From the NCBI GenBank assembly GCA_016205025.1, contig JACQJO010000018.1:1-64000 (forward strand): a stretch of DNA of 64,000 bases. The letters are read 5' to 3'. The number at the start of each line of letters is the position of its first letter. Within the stretch, counting starts at the first letter, position 1. A model generated the notes under the pieces. That model saw nothing but the letters and a program-made list of their open reading frames with translations, was not told where the DNA came from and did no database searches. This document shows, piece by piece, positions 34,832-43,628 of this stretch. The position numbers and the translations under genes were made by a program. Origin of the DNA: Elusimicrobiota bacterium (GTDB lineage: Bacteria > Elusimicrobiota > Elusimicrobia > JACQPE01).

Positions 34832-35467
34832 TTAGCGCAAGGGGGCGCGCTTTTGGCTGATGTGTTTCAAATAAAACGCGACGGCTTTGGGATAGGCGCG
34901 GTGTTCAATTTCATGGATGCGAAACTGAAGGGTTTCAGGGGTGTCGGTGGGCAAGACCGGAATTTTTTCCTGCCAGATGACAGGTCCGTGATCGTACTCT
35001 TCATCCACCACATGAATGGTGACCCCGGTCTCGATCTCTTTGCTGGCTAAAACCGCTTCATGCACCCTGCGGCCGTACATGCCTTGGCCCCCATATTTGG
35101 GAAGAAGAGCGGGGTGAATATTAAGAATTTTGGCGGGATAGGCTTTGATGAGCGCGGGAGGAATTTTTCTTAAGAATCCAGCCAGCAAAATGAGACCGGC
35201 ATCTTGTTTTTTAAGCGAATCCAGCAGAGCCTTGCTCCAGGACTCCATATCGGGAAATTTTTTTGGTTCCAGGACAAAAGAAGCGATGCCAAGCCGCCGG
35301 GCGCGGCTGGTGGCGCCGCAGGCGCGATCCGCGATCAAACAAACGATTTGACTCTCTGGGATTTCGCTCTTCTGACACGCTTGCGCCAGCCGCTCGAAGT
35401 TGGTGCCGTTGCCTGAAGCCAAGACCGCGAGCTTGTGCTTGGGCAATGAGGGGTTACCGTTTTTCAA
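34832..35467 (-). CDS. purN: Phosphoribosylglycinamide formyltransferase
   Basis: 211 residues. Third step of purine synthesis: moves a formyl group from 10-formyl-THF to GAR. Signatures are LAVLASGNGTNFE, the folate-site LLAGFLRKIPP, and NIHPALLPKYGGQGMYG with the catalytic Asn/His. EYDHGPVIWQ carries the catalytic Asp. It overlaps the end of gltA by 14 bases, so is likely translated from the same message. Other pur genes are not in the window. Confidence 0.95.
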   Translation of the reverse strand: MKNGNPSLPKHKLAVLASGNGTNFERLAQACQKSEIPESQIVCLIADRACGATSRARRLGIASFVLEPKKFPDMESWSKALLDSLKKQDAGLILLAGFLRKIPPALIKAYPAKILNIHPALLPKYGGQGMYGRRVHEAVLASKEIETGVTIHVVDEEYDHGPVIWQEKIPVLPTDTPETLQFRIHEIEHRAYPKAVAFYLKHISQKRAPLR

Positions 35468-36755
35468 TGGGAGTGTAATGCGTCAGCTTGGGGCCGGTGT
35501 AAATCTGGCGAGGTCGGCCGATTTTCAGCTCCGGGTCTTCGCGCATCTCTTTCCAGTGGGCGATCCAGCCGGGGAGCCTACCCAATGCGAACATGACGGT
35601 AAACATATTGGTTGGAATTCCAATGGCGCGGTAAATCAGGCCGCTGTAGAAATCCACGTTGGGGTAGAGCTTGCGTTGGATGAAATAGGAATCTTTGATA
35701 GCCGCGTCTTCGAGTTCCATCGCGATTTTTAAGAGGTCATCGTCAACCGTTAATTTTTTAAGGAGTTTGTGGCACATAGCCTTGATGATATTGGCCCTAG
35801 GGTCGTAGTTTTTGTAAACGCGGTGCCCAAATCCCATCAACCGAATGCCGCTTTTTCCGTCTTTGACCTGGGCGATATATTTTTTAACGTCGCCGCCCGC
35901 CTTGCGTATGGCCTCCAACATCTCCATTACCTCGGCGTTGGCCCCGCCGTGCAGACGGCCCCACAGCGCGCAGATTCCGGCGGCGATTGAGGCGAAGAGG
36001 TTGGCCTGGGAAGACCCGACCATTCTGACGGTTGAGGTGGAGCAGTTCTGTTCGTGATCCGCATGAAGGATTAAAAGAATGTCGAGCGCGCGTTCGACGT
36101 CCGGGTCCAGCGCGTATTCTTCGGCCGGAACCGAAAACATCATGTGAATAAAATTGGCGGCGTAGCTTAAGTTGTTTTTGGGGTAAATCATGGGATGCCC
36201 GATCGTTTTTTTGTAGGAGTAAGCCGCGATCGTGGGCAGTTTGGCGATCAGGCGCGCGATGGTTAAATCCAAATCTTCCTGGCCTTTGGCAACGAGCGAT
36301 TCCGGATAGTAGCTGGAAAGAGAGCAAGCCATCGAGGAAATGATGGCCATTGGGTGCGCGGTTAAGGGGTAATTCGCGAAGAAATTTTTCATGTCCTCGT
36401 GAACCATGGTATGCCGGGTGATAAGAGTTTTAAACGTTTCGATCCCCGTTTTATCGGGAAGCTTGCCATAGATTAAAAGATAGGCGACTTCAAGAAAAGT
36501 GGATTTTTCAGCCAGCTCCTCGATGGGAATGCCCCGGTACCGAAGAATTCCTTTTTCGCCGTCGATATAGGTGATAGCGCTTCGACAGGCTCCTGTGTTG
36601 GAAAAGGAAGGATCCAGCGCAATGGCGCCAAGTTCGTCGCGCAACCGCCGGATGTCTAAGCCCACCTCGCCCTCGGTTCCGACGACCACGGGGACCTTGG
36701 CCATTTTGCCGTTAATGCGGATTTCAGCCGGTTCCTTGGTTTCCTTTTTTGACAT
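35454..36755 (-). CDS. gltA: Citrate synthase
   Basis: 433 residues. Condenses acetyl-CoA with oxaloacetate at the entry to the TCA cycle. The catalytic histidines are in LHADHEQNCSTSTVR and MGFGHRVYKNYDPRA, and the catalytic Asp in LYPNVDFYSG. The length and N-terminal beta-rich extension fit the larger type II enzymes of Gram-negative bacteria. The 120 bases upstream hold a small CCCGC-ttc-GCGGG hairpin near 36796-36808 and no clear promoter. Confidence 0.97.
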   Translation of the reverse strand: MSKKETKEPAEIRINGKMAKVPVVVGTEGEVGLDIRRLRDELGAIALDPSFSNTGACRSAITYIDGEKGILRYRGIPIEELAEKSTFLEVAYLLIYGKLPDKTGIETFKTLITRHTMVHEDMKNFFANYPLTAHPMAIISSMACSLSSYYPESLVAKGQEDLDLTIARLIAKLPTIAAYSYKKTIGHPMIYPKNNLSYAANFIHMMFSVPAEEYALDPDVERALDILLILHADHEQNCSTSTVRMVGSSQANLFASIAAGICALWGRLHGGANAEVMEMLEAIRKAGGDVKKYIAQVKDGKSGIRLMGFGHRVYKNYDPRANIIKAMCHKLLKKLTVDDDLLKIAMELEDAAIKDSYFIQRKLYPNVDFYSGLIYRAIGIPTNMFTVMFALGRLPGWIAHWKEMREDPELKIGRPRQIYTGPKLTHYTPIEKR

Positions 36756-36877
36756 GGTTTACGCTAACCGCGCTCCAACCATTTCTGCGCAGACCCGCTT
36801 CGCGGGTACCCCTGCTTAGTCATCACCGGAATTGTACCCTGATTGTTCCGGTTCGCGCAATATGGGATTTCAGCCGG

Positions 36878-37360
36878 TCAGTTTCTTTCCGAATGGGAGT
36901 GTTCGCAGAAGCGGTGATCCAAAGAAAGGCAGCCCGCGCCGCCTAAAATCAGGGTTACGCAACCCGCCAACAAGGCCAAGTTATATTCAATGCCGTGACC
37001 TTGTCCGGGAATGCCGAACCAATTCATGAAAAATCCGTTGAGCAGATGAACCTTGAAAATCGCAACCAGCATCACCATCGCCAGGCCCAAGGCCGCCGGC
37101 CGCGTGGCCGCGCCCAGCGCCACCAGGATGCCTCCCAAAAATTCCGTTAAAACCGCGATAACCGTCCAAAAGGCGGGTATCCCCAGGTATTCCCGAAAAT
37201 TGGCGATGGTTTGGGTCAAGCCCGACCCGCCGAACCATCCGAACAGTTTTTGAGCTCCATGAGCGAAAAAGATGGCGCCGATCGCCAGCCGCAGAGGCAG
37301 GAAAGCGAAGGGGGCGAATCGTTCAAGAGTTTTTTTATCGATCCCGCATCTGCCGCACAT
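36878..37360 (-). CDS. DoxX-family membrane protein
   Basis: 160 residues with four predicted transmembrane helices. The family signature is LRLAIGAIFFAHGAQKLFGWFGG, followed by FLGGILVALGAATRPAALGL. DoxX-like proteins are quinone-linked or redox-related membrane proteins with varied roles, and nothing here narrows the function. The N-terminus has a CGRC pair. It is divergent from the LysM gene at 37425. Confidence 0.88.
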   Translation of the reverse strand: MCGRCGIDKKTLERFAPFAFLPLRLAIGAIFFAHGAQKLFGWFGGSGLTQTIANFREYLGIPAFWTVIAVLTEFLGGILVALGAATRPAALGLAMVMLVAIFKVHLLNGFFMNWFGIPGQGHGIEYNLALLAGCVTLILGGAGCLSLDHRFCEHSHSERN

Positions 37361-37424
37361 GGTTATTTTATCGGCATCAGACTACCATATTTTGTTTAGT
37401 TTTATCATAATCTTTTCAGTGGTT

Positions 37425-38021
37425 ATGTCGCGGCTGGCTTTCGTTATTTTTTTCTTTTTTTTTATCGTGCTCGGATACATGGCCTATCTTTCCCAGATGG
37501 CTTTAGAGGAAAGCAGGATAAGCCAGGAGCAGTTAAAAAATTTGGCGCTTAAGCTGGCCGGCGATTCCACGAAATCAGTTGCGGTCCCGCCTGACCCCGG
37601 CATGACGGCCCTAGCCCAAAAAGAACTGGCGGCTGTTGAGCAGAAATTATCCAAGACCCCCGGCGGCGACCGTCACGGGGCGGCTGTTTTTTTAGTCAAC
37701 CGGGCCCGCTTAACATTGGAACCCCTTATCGCGGGCGGCTTATCGGATTCCGAGGCTCTGCCCAAGATTTTCGGTTACCTGGCTGCGGCGCGAACCTATT
37801 TGGCCGCGCCGCCGGAGCCTCTTAAGGTTGAGCCACAATCCAAGGATCAGGGTTTGATCCAAAAAAGTTACCGGGTCAACAGGGGCGATACGTTGTGGGC
37901 CATATCAAAAAAGCTTTACAACACTCCTTGGCGCTGGCACGATATCTGGAAATTAAATGAAGCGAAACTGCCGGTTTACAAACGCATGCCTTCCGGCTTG
38001 ACCTTGAAACTGCCGGGTTGA
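37425..38021 (+). CDS. Membrane-anchored LysM protein
   Basis: About 198 residues from the ATG at 37425. The frame is open further upstream into the DoxX gene, but this ATG places a single membrane anchor (LAFVIFFFFFIVLGYMAYL) at the N-terminus. A helical middle region is followed by a C-terminal LysM (YRVNRGDTLWAISKKLYNTPWRW), which binds peptidoglycan. Probably an envelope structural protein. Thirteen bases separate it from the release-factor-like gene. Confidence 0.78.
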   Translation: MSRLAFVIFFFFFIVLGYMAYLSQMALEESRISQEQLKNLALKLAGDSTKSVAVPPDPGMTALAQKELAAVEQKLSKTPGGDRHGAAVFLVNRARLTLEPLIAGGLSDSEALPKIFGYLAAARTYLAAPPEPLKVEPQSKDQGLIQKSYRVNRGDTLWAISKKLYNTPWRWHDIWKLNEAKLPVYKRMPSGLTLKLPG

Positions 38022-38033
38022 CGCTGGCTCGGC

Positions 38034-38444
38034 ATGAATTTCGGCGTTCGTTTGGATAAAGAGCAGGCTCTTCGGGAAAAAATGGCCCGTCTGAATATTT
38101 ATGAAGCGGACATCGAGGAGCGATTCATCCGGTCTGGCGGCAAGGGAGGGCAAAATGTCAATAAAGTGGCCACCTGCGTTTATTTGAGGCACCGCCATAC
38201 CAGGATTGAAGTCAAATGCCAGATTGACCGCTCGCAAGCCGTTAATCGTTTTTTGGCCAGGCGGCTGTTAGTTGAGAAAATTGAGCGCCAGATTTTAGGC
38301 CTAGCGCAGGAGGAGCGCAGCCGGATAGAAAAAATCCGGCGCCAAAAGAGGAAGCGTTCCAAACGAGCGAAAGAAAAAATGCTTCACGACAAGAAATTTC
38401 ACTCTTTCAAAAAAGAGCTGCGCCGCCGGCCCGACTTCGAGTAG
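38034..38444 (+). CDS. Release-factor-like GGQ protein (ArfB/RF-domain family)
   Basis: 136 residues. Contains only the catalytic domain 3 of class I release factors, with GGQ at residues 38-40 in RSGGKGGQNVNKVAT, and a very basic C-terminal tail (RRQKRKRSKRAKEKM). Such small proteins hydrolyse peptidyl-tRNA on stalled ribosomes (ArfB/YaeJ) or act as RF-like rescue factors. There is no stop-codon recognition domain. The basic tail would sit in the empty mRNA channel, as in ArfB. Two bases before ispE. Confidence 0.82.
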   Translation: MNFGVRLDKEQALREKMARLNIYEADIEERFIRSGGKGGQNVNKVATCVYLRHRHTRIEVKCQIDRSQAVNRFLARRLLVEKIERQILGLAQEERSRIEKIRRQKRKRSKRAKEKMLHDKKFHSFKKELRRRPDFE

Positions 38445-38445
38445 C

Positions 38446-39381
38446 GTGCGAAGCGTTACTTTAAGCTGTCCGGCCAAAATCAACCTTTATCTCAAAGTCG
38501 GCCCCAGGCGCCAGGACGGCTTTCACGAGGTGGAAACCTTGATGGCTCGATTAAAATTGGCCGATACGTTGACCATCGAGCTTCTGGGGCCGCGCGCGCG
38601 CCGGCCGGAACTCCGATTGCGCTTTACCGCCCATTACCCGGATTTCTGCCGGCAAATCCTTGAGCGTGAAAAAGATCAAAATTTGATCCTCAAGGCGTTT
38701 GAACTTTTTGGTCAGGCTTTTCCCGCGGCGGCTCATCGTCATGTGCGTTTTACCTTAACCAAAAGGGTTCCTCTGGGAGCCGGGCTGGGGGGTGGGTCCT
38801 CCAACGCGGCGTCAACGTTAATGGGACTGGCCAGGTTGTTTTCCTTGAAGGTTTCCCCGAAACGGCTTGTTGACCTGGCCGGCCGCCTGGGCAGCGATGT
38901 CCCTTTTTTTATCGGCGCGTCCGCGAATTTTCCCCGACGCGCCGGACCCTATGGCTGGGCAACTGGCCGCGGCGAGCGCGTCGTTCGTTTAAATGAACAA
39001 CAGGGCCACCCTGTTTTGGTGGTTTATCCGGGTTTTGGGGTTTCCACGCCCGAAGCTTACGCGGCTTTTGACCCGCGGCCATCCGGCGAGTTGACAAGGC
39101 GCCGGATTCTTCCTAGACTTCTGGAAAGCTTGAAAGACTTATCGGGAAGGAGGAGCGTTTTGGGATTCAATAGCTTTGATGCCGTTGTTTTCAAGCGTCG
39201 CCCCGTTTTGAAAGAAATCAAAGAGAGCCTTCGCGCGCTGGGCGCTCCGGCCGCCGGCCTGACCGGAAGCGGTTCATCGCTTTGGGCCATAGCGCAGGAT
39301 CCGAACGCCCGCGAGAAATGGGCCGAGCGCCTTTCTTGCCGGTTCAAGAATTTTTTGTATTTCAACACAATGATTGCTTGA
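38446..39381 (+). CDS. ispE: 4-diphosphocytidyl-2-C-methyl-D-erythritol kinase
   Basis: 311 residues. GHMP kinase of the non-mevalonate isoprenoid pathway. The N-terminus SCPAKINLYLKVGPRRQDGFHEVETLM and the ATP-binding PLGAGLGGGSSNAASTL motif are typical, and DVPFF and the C-terminal LTGSGSSLW are present. GTG start directly after the previous stop. First gene of the ispE-spoVG-glmU-prs group. Confidence 0.95.
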   Translation: MRSVTLSCPAKINLYLKVGPRRQDGFHEVETLMARLKLADTLTIELLGPRARRPELRLRFTAHYPDFCRQILEREKDQNLILKAFELFGQAFPAAAHRHVRFTLTKRVPLGAGLGGGSSNAASTLMGLARLFSLKVSPKRLVDLAGRLGSDVPFFIGASANFPRRAGPYGWATGRGERVVRLNEQQGHPVLVVYPGFGVSTPEAYAAFDPRPSGELTRRRILPRLLESLKDLSGRRSVLGFNSFDAVVFKRRPVLKEIKESLRALGAPAAGLTGSGSSLWAIAQDPNAREKWAERLSCRFKNFLYFNTMIA

Positions 39382-39390
39382 GGGGGCCAT

Positions 39391-39732
39391 ATGGAAATCA
39401 GCGATGTGCGCGTTTATTTGCGTAATGAAAACAAGCTCAAAGCCTTCGTGACCGTGACCTTCAATAAGGTGCTGGTGGTTCATAACATGAAAATCATTCA
39501 GGGGCAGAAAGGCCTGCTGTTGTGCATGCCCAGCCGCAAGGGTCCGGATGGAAAGTTTCGCGATGTGGTGCACCCTATTACCAATGATTTCCGCCACGCC
39601 CTCGAACAAAAAGTGTTTGGAGCTTATGAAGACGAGGTGAAAAAGCTTTCGCAAGGGATGCGATCCAATTTGGCAGACGGCAATCAGGGCAATGCCGAGG
39701 AACCCCAGCATGTTTCACAGGCCGGGACTTAA
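39391..39732 (+). CDS. spoVG: SpoVG-family nucleic-acid-binding regulator
   Basis: 113 residues. The family core is EISDVRVYL, LKAFVTVTFNKVLVVHNMKII and GLLLCMPSRKG...DVVHPI. SpoVG proteins bind RNA and DNA and regulate envelope and developmental genes in Firmicutes, Spirochaetes and other phyla. A place next to glmU is classical. It has a good ribosome binding site (GAGGGG) nine bases before its ATG. Confidence 0.94.
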   Translation: MEISDVRVYLRNENKLKAFVTVTFNKVLVVHNMKIIQGQKGLLLCMPSRKGPDGKFRDVVHPITNDFRHALEQKVFGAYEDEVKKLSQGMRSNLADGNQGNAEEPQHVSQAGT

Positions 39733-39741
39733 CCGAACCGA

Positions 39742-41115
39742 GTGAAAAATATACAAATCGTTGTTTTGGCCGCGGGGGAGGGAACCCGTATGGTTTCCCG
39801 CATCCCCAAGGTGCTTCATCCTTTGGGCGGAAGGCCCATTCTTTCCTATGTTTTAGCTACAGCTTTTCAGTTGAAACCCAAGAAGGTGACCGTTATAGTT
39901 GGTCAAGATGAGAGAATTCGGGGCCGGATCATGGAGGAGTACGCCAAGATCAAAAATTTGGAGTTGGTCCGCCAGGCCAAGCCTCTGGGAACCGCGCATG
40001 CTCTGGGAAGCGCCAAGAAAGAATTGGACGGCGTTTCAACCGTTTTGGTTTTGCCGGGGGACGTGCCTCTTCTTTCCAAAGATACGCTCGAAGAGTTGCT
40101 GGCGTTTCACTTAAGAGAGCACGCCAAAGGGACATGCCTTTCGGCGCGTCTGGCTAATCCCGCGGGTTATGGCCGCGTTGTCCGGGGCCCCGCCAACAAT
40201 TTTTTAAAAATAGCCGAAGAAAAAGACGCCGGCTTGCGCGAGCTTCAGATTCATGAGGTCAACTCCGGCGTTTACGCGTTTGAAAAAGACGCTTTGTTCA
40301 CAGCCCTTTCTCATATCCAGCCGTTAAACGCCAAAAAGGAGTATTACCTGACGGACGTATTTGAAATCATGAGAAATCAGGGACACCGGACCGCGGCTTG
40401 GATGTGCTCGTCATCGGAGGAGGTTTTGGGGATTAATACGCGCGTGGATTTGGCTCGTGCCGAGAACGTGCTGCAGCGCTGGACGCTCGAAACCCTGATG
40501 CTCGAAGGCGTGACCATTCCGGTTCCCCAGAGCGTTTGCATTGATCCGGGCGTTCGCATCGGCGAAGACACGATTATTTATCCCGGAACTATTTTAAAGG
40601 GCAAGACCGTGGTGGGTAGAAATTGTCAGATCGGCCCTGAAGTTTATATAGAGGACTCGACTTTTGGAGCCAACGTGCGGGCTTGCTACTCTTACGCCCG
40701 CATGATTACGGTGGCGGATTTCGTGACCATCGGCCCTTACGCCCATTTAAGGCCAGGAACCCATGTGGGCGAAAGGGTTAAAATCGGTAATTTCACCGAA
40801 ATCAAGGAGTCCACGGTGGGTGAAGATTCCAAGGTGCCTCACTTGGCTTACGTGGGAGACGCCGACATCGGGCCGCGGTGCAACATCGGCGCCGGAACCA
40901 TTACTTGCAATTTTGACGGCGTGCGCAAGAACAAAACCGTCATCGAAGGCGACACATTTGTGGGTTCCAATGTTAATTTGATCGCGCCCATACGCATCGG
41001 CAAAAACGCTTTGGTGGCGGCGGGTTCAACGATCACGCGGGACGTGCCGCCCAATACGCTGGCGATCGCGCGAAGTTTTCAAATTCATAAAAGAAGAAAT
41101 CACGAAAACAATTAG
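39742..41115 (+). CDS. glmU: Bifunctional UDP-GlcNAc pyrophosphorylase / GlcN-1-P acetyltransferase
   Basis: 457 residues, full length. The N-terminal uridyltransferase has VLAAGEGTRM (9-17), QAKPLGTAHAL and VLPGDVPLL. The C-terminal left-handed beta-helix acetyltransferase has hexapeptide repeats and the signature LRPGTHVGERVKIGNFTEIK. Makes UDP-GlcNAc for peptidoglycan and LPS. GTG start. Confidence 0.96.
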   Translation: MKNIQIVVLAAGEGTRMVSRIPKVLHPLGGRPILSYVLATAFQLKPKKVTVIVGQDERIRGRIMEEYAKIKNLELVRQAKPLGTAHALGSAKKELDGVSTVLVLPGDVPLLSKDTLEELLAFHLREHAKGTCLSARLANPAGYGRVVRGPANNFLKIAEEKDAGLRELQIHEVNSGVYAFEKDALFTALSHIQPLNAKKEYYLTDVFEIMRNQGHRTAAWMCSSSEEVLGINTRVDLARAENVLQRWTLETLMLEGVTIPVPQSVCIDPGVRIGEDTIIYPGTILKGKTVVGRNCQIGPEVYIEDSTFGANVRACYSYARMITVADFVTIGPYAHLRPGTHVGERVKIGNFTEIKESTVGEDSKVPHLAYVGDADIGPRCNIGAGTITCNFDGVRKNKTVIEGDTFVGSNVNLIAPIRIGKNALVAAGSTITRDVPPNTLAIARSFQIHKRRNHENN

Positions 41116-41125
41116 CTTTGACCCG

Positions 41126-42124
41126 ATGACCTCGGCCCAGACATCCACTAAACCCCTGCCCGAGCGAAAGGCGCCGTTTCCGGGCTCCGAAGACATTCTG
41201 ATTTTTTCCGGAACAGCCAATCCCGTTCTGGCCCAGGAAATCACCCGCTATCTAGGTCTTGAGATGGGCCGCCTTGCCTTGAGCCGGTTCGCCGACGGCG
41301 AGATTTTCGTTCAGATCGAGGAAAATGTTCGCGGCAAGAATTGCTTCGTCATCCAGCCGACATCGCGCCCGGTCAACGAGAGTTTGGTAGAACTTCTTTT
41401 GATCCTGGACGCCTTAAGGCGCGCTTCGGCGTCCAAGATTACGGCCGTCATTCCTTATTATGGTTACGCCCGCGCCGATCGAAAAACTTCGCCGCGCGTT
41501 CCCATTTCGGCCAAACTGATCGCGAATTTGATCGTGGCGGCCGGCGCCGATCGCGTGATTACCATTGATCTTCACGCCGGGCAAATTCAGGGTTTTTTTG
41601 ACATACCGCTGGATCATTTGTTCGCCACTAAGGTTTTTTTGGATTACATTGAAACAAAGAAGTTAAAAGATATCGTGGTGGTCAGCCCTGACGTGGGGGG
41701 GGTGGAGCGCGCACGCGCGTTTGCCAAGCGTCTTGACGTCAGCGTGGCCTTTGTGGATAAGCGCCGCCCAGCGCCCAACCAGGCCACTGTTTATAACGTC
41801 GTGGGCGAGGTGGAGGGAAAAACAACTTTGGTTATAGACGACATCGTGGATACGGCGGGCACCTTGTGCGAAGTGGCCAAGGCCATTAAGCGCCTGGGAG
41901 CCGCTAAGATTTATTGTTTGACCACCCACGGCGTTCTCTCCGGCAAGGCGGTGGCCAACATCGAAAGTTCCCCGATCGAGGAATTGGTCATCACCAACAC
42001 CATCCCATTGGCCGACGCGGCCAAGAATTGCAAAAAAATTCGAGTTCTTTCGGTAGCCGGGCTGCTGGGAGAAGCGATCGCGAGAAACCACCGGGGCGAA
42101 TCCATCTCGGCTCTCTTCCAGTAG
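41126..42124 (+). CDS. prs: Ribose-phosphate pyrophosphokinase
   Basis: 332 residues. Makes PRPP from ribose-5-phosphate and ATP. Motifs FADGEIFVQIEENVRG, the PRPP-site VIDDIVDTAGTL and the flexible-loop segment YYGYARADRK are present. About 20 residues longer at the N-terminus than typical because of a Pro-rich leader, so the true start could be further in. Follows glmU by ten bases. Confidence 0.96.
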   Translation: MTSAQTSTKPLPERKAPFPGSEDILIFSGTANPVLAQEITRYLGLEMGRLALSRFADGEIFVQIEENVRGKNCFVIQPTSRPVNESLVELLLILDALRRASASKITAVIPYYGYARADRKTSPRVPISAKLIANLIVAAGADRVITIDLHAGQIQGFFDIPLDHLFATKVFLDYIETKKLKDIVVVSPDVGGVERARAFAKRLDVSVAFVDKRRPAPNQATVYNVVGEVEGKTTLVIDDIVDTAGTLCEVAKAIKRLGAAKIYCLTTHGVLSGKAVANIESSPIEELVITNTIPLADAAKNCKKIRVLSVAGLLGEAIARNHRGESISALFQ

Positions 42125-42146
42125 GCCGGCGGTTGCGCGGCCGTTT
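42124..42146 (+). terminator. Weak intrinsic terminator after prs
   Basis: GGCCG and CGGCC form a five-base-pair stem around a nine-base loop, followed by G and five T. The stem is short, so it may be a partial terminator between prs and the rplY promoter. Confidence 0.35.
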
Positions 42147-42153
42147 TTCGTGG

Positions 42154-42159
42154 TAAAAT
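42154..42159 (+). promoter_or_regulatory. Extended -10 promoter for rplY-pth
   Basis: TGG precedes TAAAAT, an extended -10, with a GTTGCG about 16 bases upstream as a poor -35. The rplY ATG is at 42180, with GGAAGG as ribosome binding site. Confidence 0.4.
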
Positions 42160-42179
42160 AGGGTCCTGGAAGGCAATCC

Positions 42180-42977
42180 ATGTCTCAAGAAGCTATTTTA
42201 AAGGTTTTATCCAGGCCCGCGAACACCAGCAGGGGAGAATTGAGAACCAAGCGTTTGGCCGGCTCCATTCCGGCTATTGTTTACGGCGCCAAGGCCGACC
42301 CCAGGAGTGTTTGGGTGTCCCGCCTGGAACTGGAGAAAGCGATGCGCAGCGCTCATAGCGCCAACGTTTTGTTCAAGCTTGACGTTGCAACGCAAGAAAG
42401 CGGCCAAACTGATAAAATTTCGACCAAAAAAAGCGCGGTTAAAAATTCCGGCGCCGAAACCGTTTTGCTTAAAAGCCTTCAGCGAGACCCAGCCACCGAG
42501 GTTCCTGTCCACGTTGATTTTGTTAGGGTGGACGTTCATAAAAAAGTGGAAATTGAGGTGGCGGTTCATGTGACCGGAAACGCGGTGGGCGTCAAGGATC
42601 ACGGCGGTATTTTGGAACACATTATGCGCGAGGTTAAGGTGCGCTGCCTGCCCACCCACATTCCGGAAGCTATCGCGGTTGACGTGAGTGACTTGGACAT
42701 AGGCCAGGGAGTGGTGGCCGGAGATTTGAATTTGCCGGATGGCGTGGAGTTGGTTACCGACGCCGGCCACATTCTTATCAACGTGGTCACGCCGACTAAA
42801 GAGGAAGAACCCGCTCCCGCAGCGGCTACAGCCGCGGAGCCGGAAGTTATCACCAAGGGCAAGAAAGAGGAAACCCCGGAGGGAGCCGCCGCCGCGACAG
42901 CAAAGCCGTCGGGACCCGCTGCGGCCAAACAGCCGGCGCCTGCGGCGCCGGCCAAGACGGAAACACCTAAAAAATAA
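42180..42977 (+). CDS. rplY: 50S ribosomal protein L25, CTC-type, with long Ala/Pro tail
   Basis: 265 residues. The N-terminal L25 domain (LSRPANTSRGELRTKRLAGSIPAIVYG) binds 5S rRNA and is followed by the CTC-type beta-domain (VHVTGNAVGVKDHGGILEHIMREV). The last 60 residues are a low-complexity Ala/Pro/Lys/Glu tail. A roughly 20-residue Ser/Lys-rich insertion lies in the first domain. The last codons are CCT AAA AAA TAA, a six-A run before the stop. The next gene pth is in the -1 frame, open from that run. Confidence 0.94.
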   Translation: MSQEAILKVLSRPANTSRGELRTKRLAGSIPAIVYGAKADPRSVWVSRLELEKAMRSAHSANVLFKLDVATQESGQTDKISTKKSAVKNSGAETVLLKSLQRDPATEVPVHVDFVRVDVHKKVEIEVAVHVTGNAVGVKDHGGILEHIMREVKVRCLPTHIPEAIAVDVSDLDIGQGVVAGDLNLPDGVELVTDAGHILINVVTPTKEEEPAPAAATAAEPEVITKGKKEETPEGAAAATAKPSGPAAAKQPAPAAPAKTETPKK

Positions 42978-43015
42978 CAATCGGCCATCCTGTTTTCGAT
43001 TATTTTTTTGTCACC

Positions 43016-43603
43016 TTGGGCAATCCTGGCCCTGAATATCACCTGACCCGTCATAATGCGGGATTCTTGCTGGCCGATCAGGTCTTAAAATCAGCCGAGC
43101 GCTCCGAAAAACAGAAGCTCTCTTCGCTGGATAAAATAGCCGATTGTTGGAGCGCGTGGATCGCTGATAAACCGGTTGCGGTGGTCAAACCCAAAACCTA
43201 CATGAACAATTCCGGTCAAGCCGTCCGGCGTCTGATCGAACAGTTTTCGATTTCGGTAGAATCTCAATTAGTTGTGGCTTATGACGATCTGGACATTCCA
43301 TTGGGCAGTGTGCGTTTAAGAGCCAAGGGTTCGGCTGGAACGCATAAAGGAATGGAATCGGTGGTGGCGGCGGTTGGGCATCAAAATTTTGCGCGTCTGC
43401 GCCTGGGAATCGGCCCGAAGCCAAGCTATCAGAACGCGGAGGATTTTGTGCTGAAAGAATTCGCAGCAGCCGAACGCTCTGCTGTGGCCGGGATGATGGA
43501 CAAGGCGGCGCAAATGATCGAGGCGGTCGCGCGCCATGGTTTGGAGTTGGCGATCAGCAAATATCAAGCCCTGATTTTTAAACAAGAGACTAAAACCGAA
43601 TGA
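43016..43603 (+). CDS. pth: Peptidyl-tRNA hydrolase, without a canonical start codon
   Basis: 195 residues as drawn from TTG 43016 (LGNPGPEYHLTRHNAGF). Cleaves peptidyl-tRNA released from ribosomes. The catalytic His is in TRHNAG and the substrate-binding Asn in GNPG. The first strand of the fold (FDYFFVTLGNPG, equivalent to the usual KLIVGLGNPG) is encoded upstream of that TTG, where the frame is open from about 42978 but has no ATG, GTG or TTG. So the real protein starts at a rare codon (ATA or ATC) or is made by a -1 shift from rplY. The rest of the gene is intact. Confidence 0.9.
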   Translation: MGNPGPEYHLTRHNAGFLLADQVLKSAERSEKQKLSSLDKIADCWSAWIADKPVAVVKPKTYMNNSGQAVRRLIEQFSISVESQLVVAYDDLDIPLGSVRLRAKGSAGTHKGMESVVAAVGHQNFARLRLGIGPKPSYQNAEDFVLKEFAAAERSAVAGMMDKAAQMIEAVARHGLELAISKYQALIFKQETKTE

Positions 43604-43628
43604 CCTTCCTATTTTTGGAGGTTTAATC

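Noticed and set aside
40377-41054. Minus-strand ORFs within glmU
   Set aside because: Shadows of a well-conserved gene, with no start signals or known domains.
42207-42980. 257-codon minus-strand ORF antisense to rplY
   Set aside because: Arg/Gly/His-rich shadow of the L25 gene and its Ala/Pro tail; the plus-strand frame is a clear ribosomal protein.
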